Assembly (NCBI GenBank): GCA_002345625.1
Contig: DDWE01000154.1
Location: 5,265 to 11,679 of the forward strand
Direction of reading: 5' to 3'
DNA length: 6,415 nt
From: Desulfuromonadaceae bacterium UBA2294
Lineage (GTDB): Bacteria; Desulfobacterota; Desulfuromonadia; Desulfuromonadales; UBA2294
Every line of letters begins with the position of its first letter. Position 1 is the stretch's first letter. The notes beneath the pieces were generated by a model. That model ran no database searches and had not been told where the DNA came from. It saw only the letters and a program-made list of their open reading frames with translations. Position numbers and translations under genes: made by a program. This document shows positions 1 through 5,950 of this stretch, piece after piece.

Positions 1-227
1 CGGGCGATGGTAAAGATCCAGGGCAGAAACGGGATGTCTTCCCGGTATTTTCCTCTGGCGACATGCAACTTGCTGAAAATCGCCTGAAAAACCTCTTCAG
101 CTTCAGTCTGGTTGTTTAACTTCGTCATCAGAAAGCCAAAAATGCGCTTTTTGTGGCGCCGATATAAGGCCTCAAAGGCCTCCATATCGCCATCAGCATA
201 GGCCAGCATAAGTTCCTCATCAGTCAA
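1..227 (-). CDS. ECF-type RNA polymerase sigma factor, N-terminal part (cut by window edge)
   Basis: The visible 75 residues are region 2 of a sigma-70-family factor of the short ECF type. They include an N-terminal stretch reading DEELMLAYADGDMEAFEALY, the EAEEVFQAIFSKL helix (normally binding core polymerase and starting -10 recognition) and the conserved RPF-like segment DIPFLPWIFTIAR near residue 63-76. Such factors direct polymerase to a small regulon, often under an anti-sigma factor. I chose the TTG start at 227 because in-frame stops TAA and TGA lie just upstream, no ATG or GTG follows them in frame, and an AAAGGTG ribosome site sits 8-10 bases before it. A CTG at 233 is the only close alternative. 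Region 4 and any anti-sigma gene lie outside the window. It is divergent from the DUF6448 gene, so the two may share regulation. Family assignment is firm; target promoters are unknown. Confidence 0.88.
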   Translation of the reverse strand, partial: MTDEELMLAYADGDMEAFEALYRRHKKRIFGFLMTKLNNQTEAEEVFQAIFSKLHVARGKYREDIPFLPWIFTIA

Positions 228-434
228 CTTCAGGTCACCTTTCCCTCATTATTTCATTGAGTACGGATGATAACAGAGATTTGTGACATATTTTTTAACA
301 TGGCAGCTAAGTCGCTAAATTTGCACAAAATCTAGCAACCAAAAATAATTATATATTTTTTTGTCACAAATCGTCTCCTTGTTGCGTTCTCTGTGAGCAA
401 AGAAACCAATCAATTCATAACCAAGGAGGAAACA
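228..434. promoter_or_regulatory. Divergent AT-rich promoter region between sigma factor and DUF6448 gene
   Basis: This 207-bp gap separates two divergently read genes and holds no gene. Its core (about 341-361) is almost pure A/T. Candidate -10 boxes for the rightward gene are AATAAT at 344-349, with TTGCAC at 321-326 as a weak -35, or TATATT at 352-357. For the leftward gene TATCAT (minus strand, 272-267) is a possible -10 with no good -35. The 11-mer GATTTGTGACA at 278-288 and its exact reverse complement at 362-372 bracket the AT core, one near each gene. Promoter boxes are eye-picked and weak; the inverted repeat is seen directly. Confidence 0.5.
278..372. repeat. Separated inverted repeat GATTTGTGACA / TGTCACAAATC
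   Basis: Two perfect 11-bp arms, 278-288 and 362-372, lie in opposite orientation with centres 84 bp apart, close to eight helical turns. Each arm contains TTGTGA or TCACAA, which resembles half-sites used by CRP/FNR-family regulators, but neither arm has a partner half-site at the usual 6-bp spacing. The arms could be two operator halves joined by looping, or independent sites for one regulator of both divergent genes. The repeat is seen; the function is inferred. Confidence 0.55.
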
Positions 435-1067
435 ATGAAAGTCGCTAACCAACAAACCGGACGATTGATGACCCTGGCACTCTTTGCGCTGCTCGTTATT
501 GCAGCGCCACAAACGGCACTGGCCCACTGTGACACCCTGAACGGACCTGTGGTTGAAACAGCTCGAACCGCTTTGGACAAGGGGGACGTCACGCCACTGC
601 TTAAGTGGGTCCGCGCCGATGAAGAGAAAGGTATTCAGGCCGCATTTCAAAAGACCCTGGAAATGCGCGCCCTGGGAGCCGAGGCCAAGGAGTTTGCCGA
701 CATGTATTTTTTCGAAACCCTGGTCCGCATCCATCGTGCCGGTGAAGGGGCACCCTATACGGGTCTCAAGCCTGGAGCTGCCATTGATCCGGCGGTAGCC
801 CTTGCTGATCAGGCTCTGGAAGACGGGTCAGTCGATAAGCTGGTCAAGGTGCTGACTAATGCCATGGTTAATGGAATACGTGAGCGGTTTGCGCATGCCT
901 ACGAGAACCAAAAACATGCGGACGACAGCGTCTCGACAGGCCGTGAATTTGTCGAATCCTACGTCGTCTTTACCCACTATGTGGAAGGTCTGCACGGTCT
1001 GATCAAGGGAAATGCGGCCCATCACGGTGAAGCCGTTGCCGCAACCCAAGCTGAGCATGCTCATTGA
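435..1067 (+). CDS. Exported DUF6448 family protein, function unknown
   Basis: The protein has 210 residues. Residues 1-30 form a Sec signal peptide: a short basic start, a hydrophobic stretch LMTLALFALLVIAA and a type I cleavage site ALA before His31. The mature protein would start HCDTLNGPVV, followed by helical segments and the strongly conserved-looking block FADMYFFETLVRIHRAGEGA (residues 87-106) and PYTGLKP, which I recognise as the DUF6448 signature. The tail (196-210) is His-rich, with HH at 196-197 and HAH at the end. The single cysteine is Cys32. I chose ATG 435 over an in-frame GTG at 393 because AAGGAGG lies 5-6 bases before it and the signal peptide then begins properly. No biochemical role is known to me. 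The His-Cys amino end and His tail make metal or heme binding in the periplasm plausible, but this is inference. It precedes the PAS gene by 107 bp. Confidence 0.85.
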   Translation: MKVANQQTGRLMTLALFALLVIAAPQTALAHCDTLNGPVVETARTALDKGDVTPLLKWVRADEEKGIQAAFQKTLEMRALGAEAKEFADMYFFETLVRIHRAGEGAPYTGLKPGAAIDPAVALADQALEDGSVDKLVKVLTNAMVNGIRERFAHAYENQKHADDSVSTGREFVESYVVFTHYVEGLHGLIKGNAAHHGEAVAATQAEHAH

Positions 1068-1073
1068 AAAACA

Positions 1074-1112
1074 GTTGCGCCCCGTGGATGTGCTATCTCC
1101 ATGGGGCGCAAC
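1074..1112 (+). terminator. Strong GC hairpin after DUF6448 gene, lacking a U-tract
   Basis: GTTGCGCCCCGTGGA (1074-1088) pairs with the arm at 1098-1112 through 15 positions, one of them a G-U pair, leaving a 9-base loop. It starts 7 bases after the DUF6448 stop codon. Only two T follow, so it does not look like an efficient intrinsic terminator. It may attenuate or stabilise the upstream message, which would make the downstream PAS gene less expressed. A weak promoter for the PAS gene could lie just after it (TTGCGG 1113-1118, TATCCT 1135-1140). Confidence 0.5.
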
Positions 1113-1174
1113 TTGCGGCAACCGGAGTAAGAGCTATCCTTTATCAAGACCACCCACCCGGGAAGGGAGCAATT

Positions 1175-1615
1175 ATGTCGGAAAATAATGTTGATACCCT
1201 TAGCCGCCGGATCCTTTCACTGGCACCAGATGCAATTCTATTTGCCGATCATGAAGGCATCATTCGACTGTGGAACCGAGGAGCTGAAATGATCTTCGGT
1301 TTCACTGCGACTGAGGCGATTGGGGAGTCCCTCGACCTGATCATCCCTGAACGGCTGCGAGCTGTTCACTGGGAAGGCTACCACAGGGTGATGGCCACCG
1401 GAGAGACCCGCTACGGCAAAGACCTGCTTTCGGTTCCCGCCCTGCACCGCGACGGTCATCAGCTGTCGTGTGAATTTTCCATCGTGATGCTTAAAGATGA
1501 TGCAGGAAAGATCATCGGGATAGCTTCGATCATGCGTGATGTGACCGAGCGTTGGAATCGCGAAAAAGTCCTCAAGGAACAGATCACCGCCCTAAAGGCA
1601 AAGTGTGGTGACTGA
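1175..1615 (+). CDS. Stand-alone PAS-domain protein, putative sensor
   Basis: This 146-residue soluble protein consists of one PAS domain (about residues 9-124) and a short charged C-terminal helix (about 124-143) that could form a coiled coil. PAS hallmarks are seen: LAPDAILFADHEGIIRLWNRGAEMIFG-like start split around residues 17-42, the GESLDLIIPERLR helix, the RDGHQLSCEFSI strand and the closing GIASIMRDVTER. There is no kinase, cyclase or DNA-binding domain, so it must act through a partner. His65, in LRAVHWEGYHRVMATGE, lies where FixL and E. coli DosP have their proximal heme histidine, and Arg71 matches FixL Arg206 in spacing; the distal FixL Arg220 position is Leu85. The same helix often has a His in PAS domains not known to bind heme, so cofactor binding is only possible. 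The start is ATG 1175, preceded by GGAAGGGAG; a longer frame from TTG 1064 runs through the hairpin and is not credible. It lies upstream of hcp. Confidence 0.85.
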   Translation: MSENNVDTLSRRILSLAPDAILFADHEGIIRLWNRGAEMIFGFTATEAIGESLDLIIPERLRAVHWEGYHRVMATGETRYGKDLLSVPALHRDGHQLSCEFSIVMLKDDAGKIIGIASIMRDVTERWNREKVLKEQITALKAKCGD

Positions 1616-1821
1616 AATATTACTGGCCCTTCCCAGGGCACCCTAGCAGCCAGAAGAGGGTCCTCACAGTGGTCAGCCGGTGGATATTTACGAACAACAG
1701 GCTGCGGCCTGAAGTTGTCAACTTTACCCTTGTAAACTTAACTAACTGATGGGTATCTTTGACGTTCTGTTTGGTTAAAAAACAGACTACTACAATCCCA
1801 TAAACAAAGGAGGCTAAAGAA
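1616..1821 (+). promoter_or_regulatory. Leader and promoter region of hcp with several dyads
   Basis: No gene is seen here. From left to right it holds a small hairpin around 1698-1711 (CAGGC/GCCTG, extended by ACAAC 1694-1698 with GTTGT 1714-1718), the dyad AAGTTG-T-CAACTT at 1712-1724, and the dyad TCTGTTT-N7-AAACAGA at 1766-1786. TACAAT at 1791-1796 is a good -10 candidate directly after the last dyad, giving a start near 1803 and a leader of about 20 bases. Its -35 region is poor, as expected for an activator-dependent promoter. An alternative is TTGTAA 1730-1735 with TATCTT 1754-1759. AAAGGAGG at 1806-1813 is the hcp ribosome site. I do not see a full TTGTGA-N6-TCACAA site. Confidence 0.45.
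1766..1786. promoter_or_regulatory. Candidate operator TCTGTTT-N7-AAACAGA upstream of hcp
   Basis: Two perfect 7-bp arms (1766-1772 and 1780-1786) flank GGTTAAA. The dyad ends four bases before the TACAAT -10 candidate, covering the place of a -35 box, where either an activator or a repressor could act. I cannot match it to a named regulator. It could also fold as a small RNA hairpin if transcription starts further upstream. Confidence 0.35.
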
Positions 1822-3444
1822 ATGTCGATGTTCTGTTACCAGTGTGAGCAGACCGCAAAAGGTGGCTGTTCAGTTGTCGGTATCTGCGGTAAACAGCCGG
1901 ATGTTGCTACCCTGCAGGATCTGCTGGTCTATTCCCTGAAAGGGATCGCTTTCTGGGCCGATATGGCGCGGGAGAATGGTACCAAGAACCAGGAGATCGA
2001 TCGCTTCGTGATCGACGGCCTGTTCGCGACCGTCACCAATGTCGATTTCGATGCCGATGAAATCGCCAAGTTGGTCGTCGAAGCCGTCCGCCTGCGCGGC
2101 AAAGCCAAGCAACTTGCTGGCGCATACACTGGAACTGTCCCGCACGCTGCCCAGGATTGGGCCCTGCCTGCCGCTCGTGATGAGCAAATCAAACTCGGTC
2201 AGCTGCACGGCGTAAAAAGCTTTACCGTCGATGCCGACGTTCATTCAGTGCGTGAGATCACCCTGTACGGCATCAAGGGGTATGCGGCTTATGCTGATCA
2301 TGCCCGGATTCTAGGCAGTGAAGCTGAAGATATTTATGCCTATACTCACAAAGCGCTGGCGGCAATGCTGGATGACAGTCTTGACCTGATGGCCAACGTC
2401 AACCTGGCTCTGGAAGCGGGAAAAATCAATTACCTGGCCATGGAGCTGCTCAACAAGGCCCATGTCGAGGCTTACGGTCATCCCGTTTCGACTCCGGTAC
2501 AACTCGGGACCAAAGCAGGCAAGGCGATTCTGGTTTCCGGGCATGATCTGAAATTCCTCGAAGAGTTGCTCAAGCAAACCGAAGGGACCGGCGTCAACAT
2601 CTACACCCACGGTGAAATGCTCCCCGCCCATGGTTATCCTGGCCTGAAAAAGTACAGCCACCTGGCCGGTAACTTCGGCGGCGCCTGGCAGGATCAGCAC
2701 AAGGAGTTCGCCCAGTTCCCCGGCGCGATCATCTTCAACACCAACTGCATCCAGAAGCCGTCCGCCAGCTATATCGATCGCCTGTTTACCTGGGGATTGG
2801 TGCAGTGGCCGGGGGTCAAGCATGTCGACGGCTGGGATTTCTCGGCGGTGATCAAAAAGGCCCAGGAAGCAGAAGGTTTTGAGGACAAGCCGGGTCAGGA
2901 GATCCTCACCGGATTCGGCCACAACGCCATCCTCGGCGTCGCCGACAAGGTCATCGAAGCGGTCAAGGGCGGCGCGATCAAACACTTCTTTCTGGTCGGC
3001 GGTTGCGACGGCGCCAAATCGGGGCGTAACTACTACACCGAGTTTGCCGAAAAAGCGCCGAAAGACACCGTCATCCTCACCCTGGCCTGCGGCAAGTTCC
3101 GTTTCAATAAAATGGAACTGGGCGATATCGGCGGTATCCCACGCCTGCTCGACGTTGGTCAGTGCAATGACTCTTACAGCGCCATTCAGGTCGCCATTGC
3201 TCTGGCCAATGCTTTTGAGTGCGAAGTCAACGACCTGCCGCTGTCGATGATCCTTTCCTGGTACGAACAGAAAGCGGTTGCAGTCTTGCTGACCCTGCTG
3301 CACCTGGGAATCAAAGACATTAAGATCGGCCCAAGTTTGCCGGCCTTTATCACCCCGAATGTACTCAACTTCCTGGTCGAGAACTACAACATTGGCCCGA
3401 TCAGCACCGCTGAAGAAGATCTCAAGCAGATCCTCGGCGCTTAG
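1822..3444 (+). CDS. hcp: Hybrid-cluster protein (hydroxylamine/nitric oxide reductase)
   Basis: Hcp is a cytoplasmic iron-sulfur enzyme that reduces hydroxylamine in vitro and, in E. coli, acts in nitric oxide detoxification and protein S-nitrosylation. This 540-residue copy is full length. Cys5, Cys8, Cys16 and Cys22 at the start are spaced C-x2-C-x7-C-x5-C, the tighter spacing typical of the [4Fe-4S] (Desulfovibrio-like) class rather than the [2Fe-2S] class of enterobacteria. The hybrid-cluster ligands are all visible: His241 (SGHDLK), Glu265 (THGEMLPAHGYP), Cys309 (NTNC), Cys395 (VGGCDGA, the persulfide cysteine), Cys423 (LACGKFRFNK), Cys448 (GQCND) and Glu482 with Lys484 (SWYEQK). The ATG at 1822 sits 8 bases after AGGAGG; a second ATG at 1828 would also give the family's usual MFC start but with poor spacing. 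The usual reductase partner Hcr is not adjacent; a cytochrome fusion gene follows instead. Confidence 0.97.
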   Translation: MSMFCYQCEQTAKGGCSVVGICGKQPDVATLQDLLVYSLKGIAFWADMARENGTKNQEIDRFVIDGLFATVTNVDFDADEIAKLVVEAVRLRGKAKQLAGAYTGTVPHAAQDWALPAARDEQIKLGQLHGVKSFTVDADVHSVREITLYGIKGYAAYADHARILGSEAEDIYAYTHKALAAMLDDSLDLMANVNLALEAGKINYLAMELLNKAHVEAYGHPVSTPVQLGTKAGKAILVSGHDLKFLEELLKQTEGTGVNIYTHGEMLPAHGYPGLKKYSHLAGNFGGAWQDQHKEFAQFPGAIIFNTNCIQKPSASYIDRLFTWGLVQWPGVKHVDGWDFSAVIKKAQEAEGFEDKPGQEILTGFGHNAILGVADKVIEAVKGGAIKHFFLVGGCDGAKSGRNYYTEFAEKAPKDTVILTLACGKFRFNKMELGDIGGIPRLLDVGQCNDSYSAIQVAIALANAFECEVNDLPLSMILSWYEQKAVAVLLTLLHLGIKDIKIGPSLPAFITPNVLNFLVENYNIGPISTAEEDLKQILGA

Positions 3445-3450
3445 TCACAA

Positions 3451-3480
3451 GAAGGGTCACCTGTAAACGGGTGGCCCTTC
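3451..3480 (+). terminator. Hairpin just after hcp, probable weak terminator
   Basis: GAAGGGTCACC (3451-3461) pairs with GGTGGCCCTTC (3470-3480) over 11 positions with one T-G pair and an 8-base loop. It begins 6 bases after the hcp stop. No T-run follows, so termination may be incomplete and hcp and the cytochrome gene may be partly co-transcribed. TATACT at 3491-3496 is a possible -10 for the next gene but has no recognisable -35. Confidence 0.5.
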
Positions 3481-3531
3481 GCTGACCCTGTATACTTACT
3501 CCGTGACCTTCTGCTGTCGCTGCAACTCGAG

Positions 3532-4458
3532 ATGACTATGACTGCTCTCAATAAATTCTTTCTGCTGTTTCTGGTCCTTAGCTTTTGCTCCGTCAGCAAC
3601 CTGTTGGCAACCGAGGAGTACGCCGGGTCAACCGGCCAAGAATGCAGTGTCTGTCATTTAGATTCGGCTGGTGGCGGAGAGTTGACGGCGGCTGGTGAGG
3701 GTTATGCACTTTCGCTCGGATCGGACAAAGCAGTCTCTTCAAGCTCGAAACCTTCAACGGTTTCTCGTGGTTTCCGTTTGCTGGTCGGCTACCTGCACAT
3801 TCTGTTCGGATTCTTCTGGTTCGGCACCATTTTATACGTTCACCTGATTCTCAAACCGGGCTATGCATCGCAAGGCTTGCCTCGCGGTGAGGTCAAGTTG
3901 GGACTGGTGTCGATTTTGATCATGGGGGTCACCGGGGCGATCCTCTTTGCCTACCGCGTTCCGGATGCCAGTATGCTGGTTGAAACCCGCTTCGGCATCC
4001 TGCTGCTGCTCAAAATCATCCTTTACTTGATCTTGGTCTGCTCGGCGTTGATTGCAGTATTCGTGATTGGCCCGCGTCTTCGGCGAAAGCACGCAGCAAC
4101 AATGGACCTTGGAACCGGTGACCTGTCCTTGGAAGAGCTTGCACAATTTGACGGTAAAGAGGGGCGAGCCGGCTACATTGCCTATAAAGGCAGTATCTAT
4201 GATGTGAGCAACAGCACAAAGTGGAAAAACGGCACCCACATGGGTCGTCATTTAGCCGGAGGTGACCAGACAACCCTGCTCGGTCAAGCTCCACACGGTG
4301 AAGAGATGGTGTTGAGGATGCCGAAAGTCGGCAAGCTCCGTGGCGATGAGCCGGTGGGACTGACTCCGCCGCAAAAGCTTTTTTACAGCATGGCTTACTT
4401 GAACCTTGGATTTGTGCTGCTGATTATCCTGATTCTTGCATGCTGGAAGTGGTTGTAG
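3532..4458 (+). CDS. Membrane cytochrome fusion: CxxCH heme-c site, CopD-like domain, cytochrome-b5-like domain
   Basis: The 308-residue protein begins with a signal sequence or anchor (hydrophobic 9-25, likely cut LLA before Thr27). A single heme-c motif CSVCH lies at 38-42, followed by GGGELTAAGEGY, as in small periplasmic heme domains. Membrane segments are predicted at about 81-107 (with His89 and His104), 123-141, 154-181 and 287-306; the first three form a CopD-like unit. Residues 198-268 are a cytochrome-b5/heme-steroid-binding-like domain (LSLEELAQFDGKEG, YIAYKGSIYDVSNSTKWKNG, APHGEEMVLRMPKVG) of the COG4892 type, with His236, His240 and His255 as possible ligands; the classical HPGG motif is absent. 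PRLRRKH at 181-187 favours a cytoplasmic b5 domain and a periplasmic heme c. The start is uncertain: ATG 3532 and ATG 3538 both lack a good ribosome site. A transmembrane electron-transfer role is inferred; its partner could be Hcp. Confidence 0.85.
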   Translation: MTMTALNKFFLLFLVLSFCSVSNLLATEEYAGSTGQECSVCHLDSAGGGELTAAGEGYALSLGSDKAVSSSSKPSTVSRGFRLLVGYLHILFGFFWFGTILYVHLILKPGYASQGLPRGEVKLGLVSILIMGVTGAILFAYRVPDASMLVETRFGILLLLKIILYLILVCSALIAVFVIGPRLRRKHAATMDLGTGDLSLEELAQFDGKEGRAGYIAYKGSIYDVSNSTKWKNGTHMGRHLAGGDQTTLLGQAPHGEEMVLRMPKVGKLRGDEPVGLTPPQKLFYSMAYLNLGFVLLIILILACWKWL

Positions 4459-4773
4459 CAATTAATGCCAAGTGTACCCAAGGGATCACTCCGATGGGGC
4501 ACAGACGATCTAACCTGATTCCAGCATGTGTCGACTTGTCGGACAGATGATAGCCCGATTTTTTCCTGAAAACCTAGCCCCGCCGAAAAGCATCCCAGAA
4601 GTTGTTCTACAGCGATTTATACGTCTAAAGGTTACCCCAATCGAGTGTTACTGTAAGTCGCGCCTTTTAAGAAAAATGCCGCCCGGGCTTCCAGGCGGCA
4701 TTTCATGTTCTATAGGCGATGATTTTTCTGCACGTATAACTTCGTGCCGGATTCATTGCGATGTAGGATCAAT
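4459..4773. other. Gene-free stretch between cytochrome fusion and fic genes
   Basis: These 315 bp separate convergent genes. An open frame at 4526-4798 runs through the terminator hairpin, has no ribosome site and overlaps the end of fic, so I do not accept it. An imperfect dyad just after the cytochrome gene (AGTG 4472-4475 with CACT further on) is weak. The only clear signal is the bidirectional terminator at 4674-4703. I see no tRNA, no repeat array and no mobile-element end. Confidence 0.6.
4674..4703 (-). terminator. Bidirectional intrinsic terminator between cytochrome fusion and fic
   Basis: AAATGCCGCC (4674-4683) and GGCGGCATTT (4694-4703) form a perfect 10-bp stem with a 10-base loop. 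Read leftward, the stem is followed by a run of five T, making it a good terminator for fic, whose stop lies about 70 bases before it. Read rightward it has three T and could end the cytochrome transcript, though 215 bases after that gene. Confidence 0.82.
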
Positions 4774-5877
4774 TCAAGTCTTTTCAGGCAACCTGTAGCT
4801 TGTACTTCGACCACCACCGGGATTCTGAATAAAAATCCCTCGTGCCTTCAGTTCCTGTATATCTCTAAGGGCAGTGTCATTTGAACACTTTGCCAGTTTA
4901 GCGAACTTGGATGTATTCATATGACCTTTGAAGTCATCCAACATGCGATTGATAATCAGACGTTGGCGTTCATTGACAGGCTCCTGGTTTATCATATCCC
5001 AAAGCTGAGCCTTGTAGAGGACATGGCCAAGAGTGGTTTCAGCATTAAGTATGGCACGGCCCAAGCAATCGAGGAACCATTCAAGCCAGCCGGTTATTTC
5101 CAGTGAACTGCGTTGCTGCTTTTCAAGTTGAGCATAATAATCTTTGCGCTCAGCCTCAATTTGCGAGGACAGACTGTAGAAGCGATCTGGTGTGCCGTCT
5201 GCACGTGCAAGAGCCATATCGACAATCGCTCTGCCAATACGTCCATTTCCATCTTCGAAAGGGTGAATGGTAACAAACCACAGATGGGCGATACCTGCCT
5301 TCAAAACCGGATCAAATTCTAACTGGCCTCTAAACCAGGCCAGAAACGCCTGCACCTCTTTCTCAATCCGGTTTGCACCCGGGGCTTCAAAGTGAACACG
5401 CTCGTGTCCTACAGGGCCAGAGACAACCTGCATTGGTCCAGCATTTTCCGTGCGCCAATCCCCAACAGTGATCTTATATAGACCACTTCTTCCAGTTGGG
5501 AATAAAGCGGCATGCCAGCCAAAGAGCCTATCTTTCGTTAGTGGCTTAGAAAAATTCTGGGTCGCATCAAGCATCATCTCAACGATGCTTTCGACATCTC
5601 GACTTGCCAGGGGCAGTCCGGCAGTATCAAGGCCTAGCCTGCGGGCTATGGATGAGCGCACTTCTTCCGGATTGAGGTTTTCCCCTTCAATCGCTGACGA
5701 CTTGACCACATCACTCGTCAGGATACCGAGGCTCGCCTCACGCTTGAGATCAAAACCCAATCCCTCCATCCGGCCGAGTAAACGTCCTTGGTGATAACGC
5801 ACATCTGCTAGCTTGGAAGCAAGGGATGCCACATCCCAGGTAAAGTCGGGCCAATTCTGATTTTCGTGTATCCACAT
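4774..5877 (-). CDS. Fic family AMP-transferase with DUF4172 N-terminus and winged-helix C-terminus
   Basis: Fic proteins move AMP, or another phosphate-containing group, from a nucleotide to hydroxyl side chains of target proteins; some also remove it. The 367-residue protein starts with a DUF4172 domain (NWPDFTWD at 8-15). SSAIEG at 60-65 fits the inhibitory [S/T]xxxE[G/N] helix, placing it before the Fic core (class II). Glu64 should contact Arg216 of the catalytic motif HPFEDGNGRIGR (205-216), which is intact with His205. Residues about 302-361 form a winged helix-turn-helix (KFAKLAKCSNDTALRDIQEL, then GGGRSTSYRL), suggesting DNA binding and autoregulation. I chose ATG 5877, which gives the family's usual start just before WPDFTWD; a longer frame from TTG 5931 would run through the promoter. 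It is a single gene ending at a strong terminator. Targets are unknown. Confidence 0.93.
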   Translation of the reverse strand: MWIHENQNWPDFTWDVASLASKLADVRYHQGRLLGRMEGLGFDLKREASLGILTSDVVKSSAIEGENLNPEEVRSSIARRLGLDTAGLPLASRDVESIVEMMLDATQNFSKPLTKDRLFGWHAALFPTGRSGLYKITVGDWRTENAGPMQVVSGPVGHERVHFEAPGANRIEKEVQAFLAWFRGQLEFDPVLKAGIAHLWFVTIHPFEDGNGRIGRAIVDMALARADGTPDRFYSLSSQIEAERKDYYAQLEKQQRSSLEITGWLEWFLDCLGRAILNAETTLGHVLYKAQLWDMINQEPVNERQRLIINRMLDDFKGHMNTSKFAKLAKCSNDTALRDIQELKARGIFIQNPGGGRSTSYRLPEKT

Positions 5878-5879
5878 AT

Positions 5880-5905
5880 TAATCACCGCACCTTTTAAGG
5901 TGATT
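5880..5905. promoter_or_regulatory. Proximal operator-like palindrome over fic ribosome site and promoter
   Basis: AATCACC (5881-5887) and GGTGATT (5899-5905) are perfect inverted arms, and inside them CACCTT-TT-AAGGTG (5889-5902) is another perfect dyad. On the minus strand 5890-5880 reads TGCGGTGATTA, one base different from the 11-mer in the distal dyad at 5951-5979, and its GGTGAT is also the likely fic ribosome site. A minus-strand promoter TTGTTT (5931-5926), 17 bp, TACAAT (5908-5903) would start transcription inside this element, so a bound protein would block it. Repeats are seen; regulation is inferred. Confidence 0.55.
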
Positions 5906-5931
5906 GTAGTGTTTATTTGCCTCAAAAACAA
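5903..5931 (-). promoter_or_regulatory. Candidate fic promoter (TTGTTT-N17-TACAAT)
   Basis: On the minus strand TTGTTT (5931-5926) and TACAAT (5908-5903, five of six consensus bases) are separated by 17 bp. Transcription would start near 5897, leaving a leader of about 20 bases before the fic ATG at 5877. A perfect TATAAT also occurs on the minus strand at 5950-5945, but with no matching -35 at normal spacing. Confidence 0.5.
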
Positions 5932-5950
5932 GATGATTTATTGCATTATA

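Noticed and set aside
278..372. A classic CRP or FNR/HcpR dimer site
   Set aside because: The half-sites are more than 70 bp apart, and neither has a partner at normal spacing, so it is recorded only as a separated inverted repeat.
393..434. Longer GTG start for the DUF6448 protein
   Set aside because: It has no ribosome site, would add 14 polar residues before the signal peptide, and would bury the AAGGAGG site used by the ATG at 435 inside the coding region.
1064..1174. Upstream TTG extension of the PAS protein overlapping the DUF6448 stop
   Set aside because: It reads through the strong hairpin and gives no recognisable protein; ATG 1175 has a good ribosome site.
2311..3303. Long 330-codon open frame on the minus strand inside hcp
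   Set aside because: It is a shadow of the hcp coding frame, without a domain or ribosome site.
4526..4798. 90-codon plus-strand frame after the cytochrome gene
   Set aside because: It crosses the terminator stem-loop and the end of fic and resembles no protein.
5878..5931. TTG-started longer Fic protein
   Set aside because: The extension would cover the predicted promoter and operator, and the family's conserved start lies at ATG 5877.
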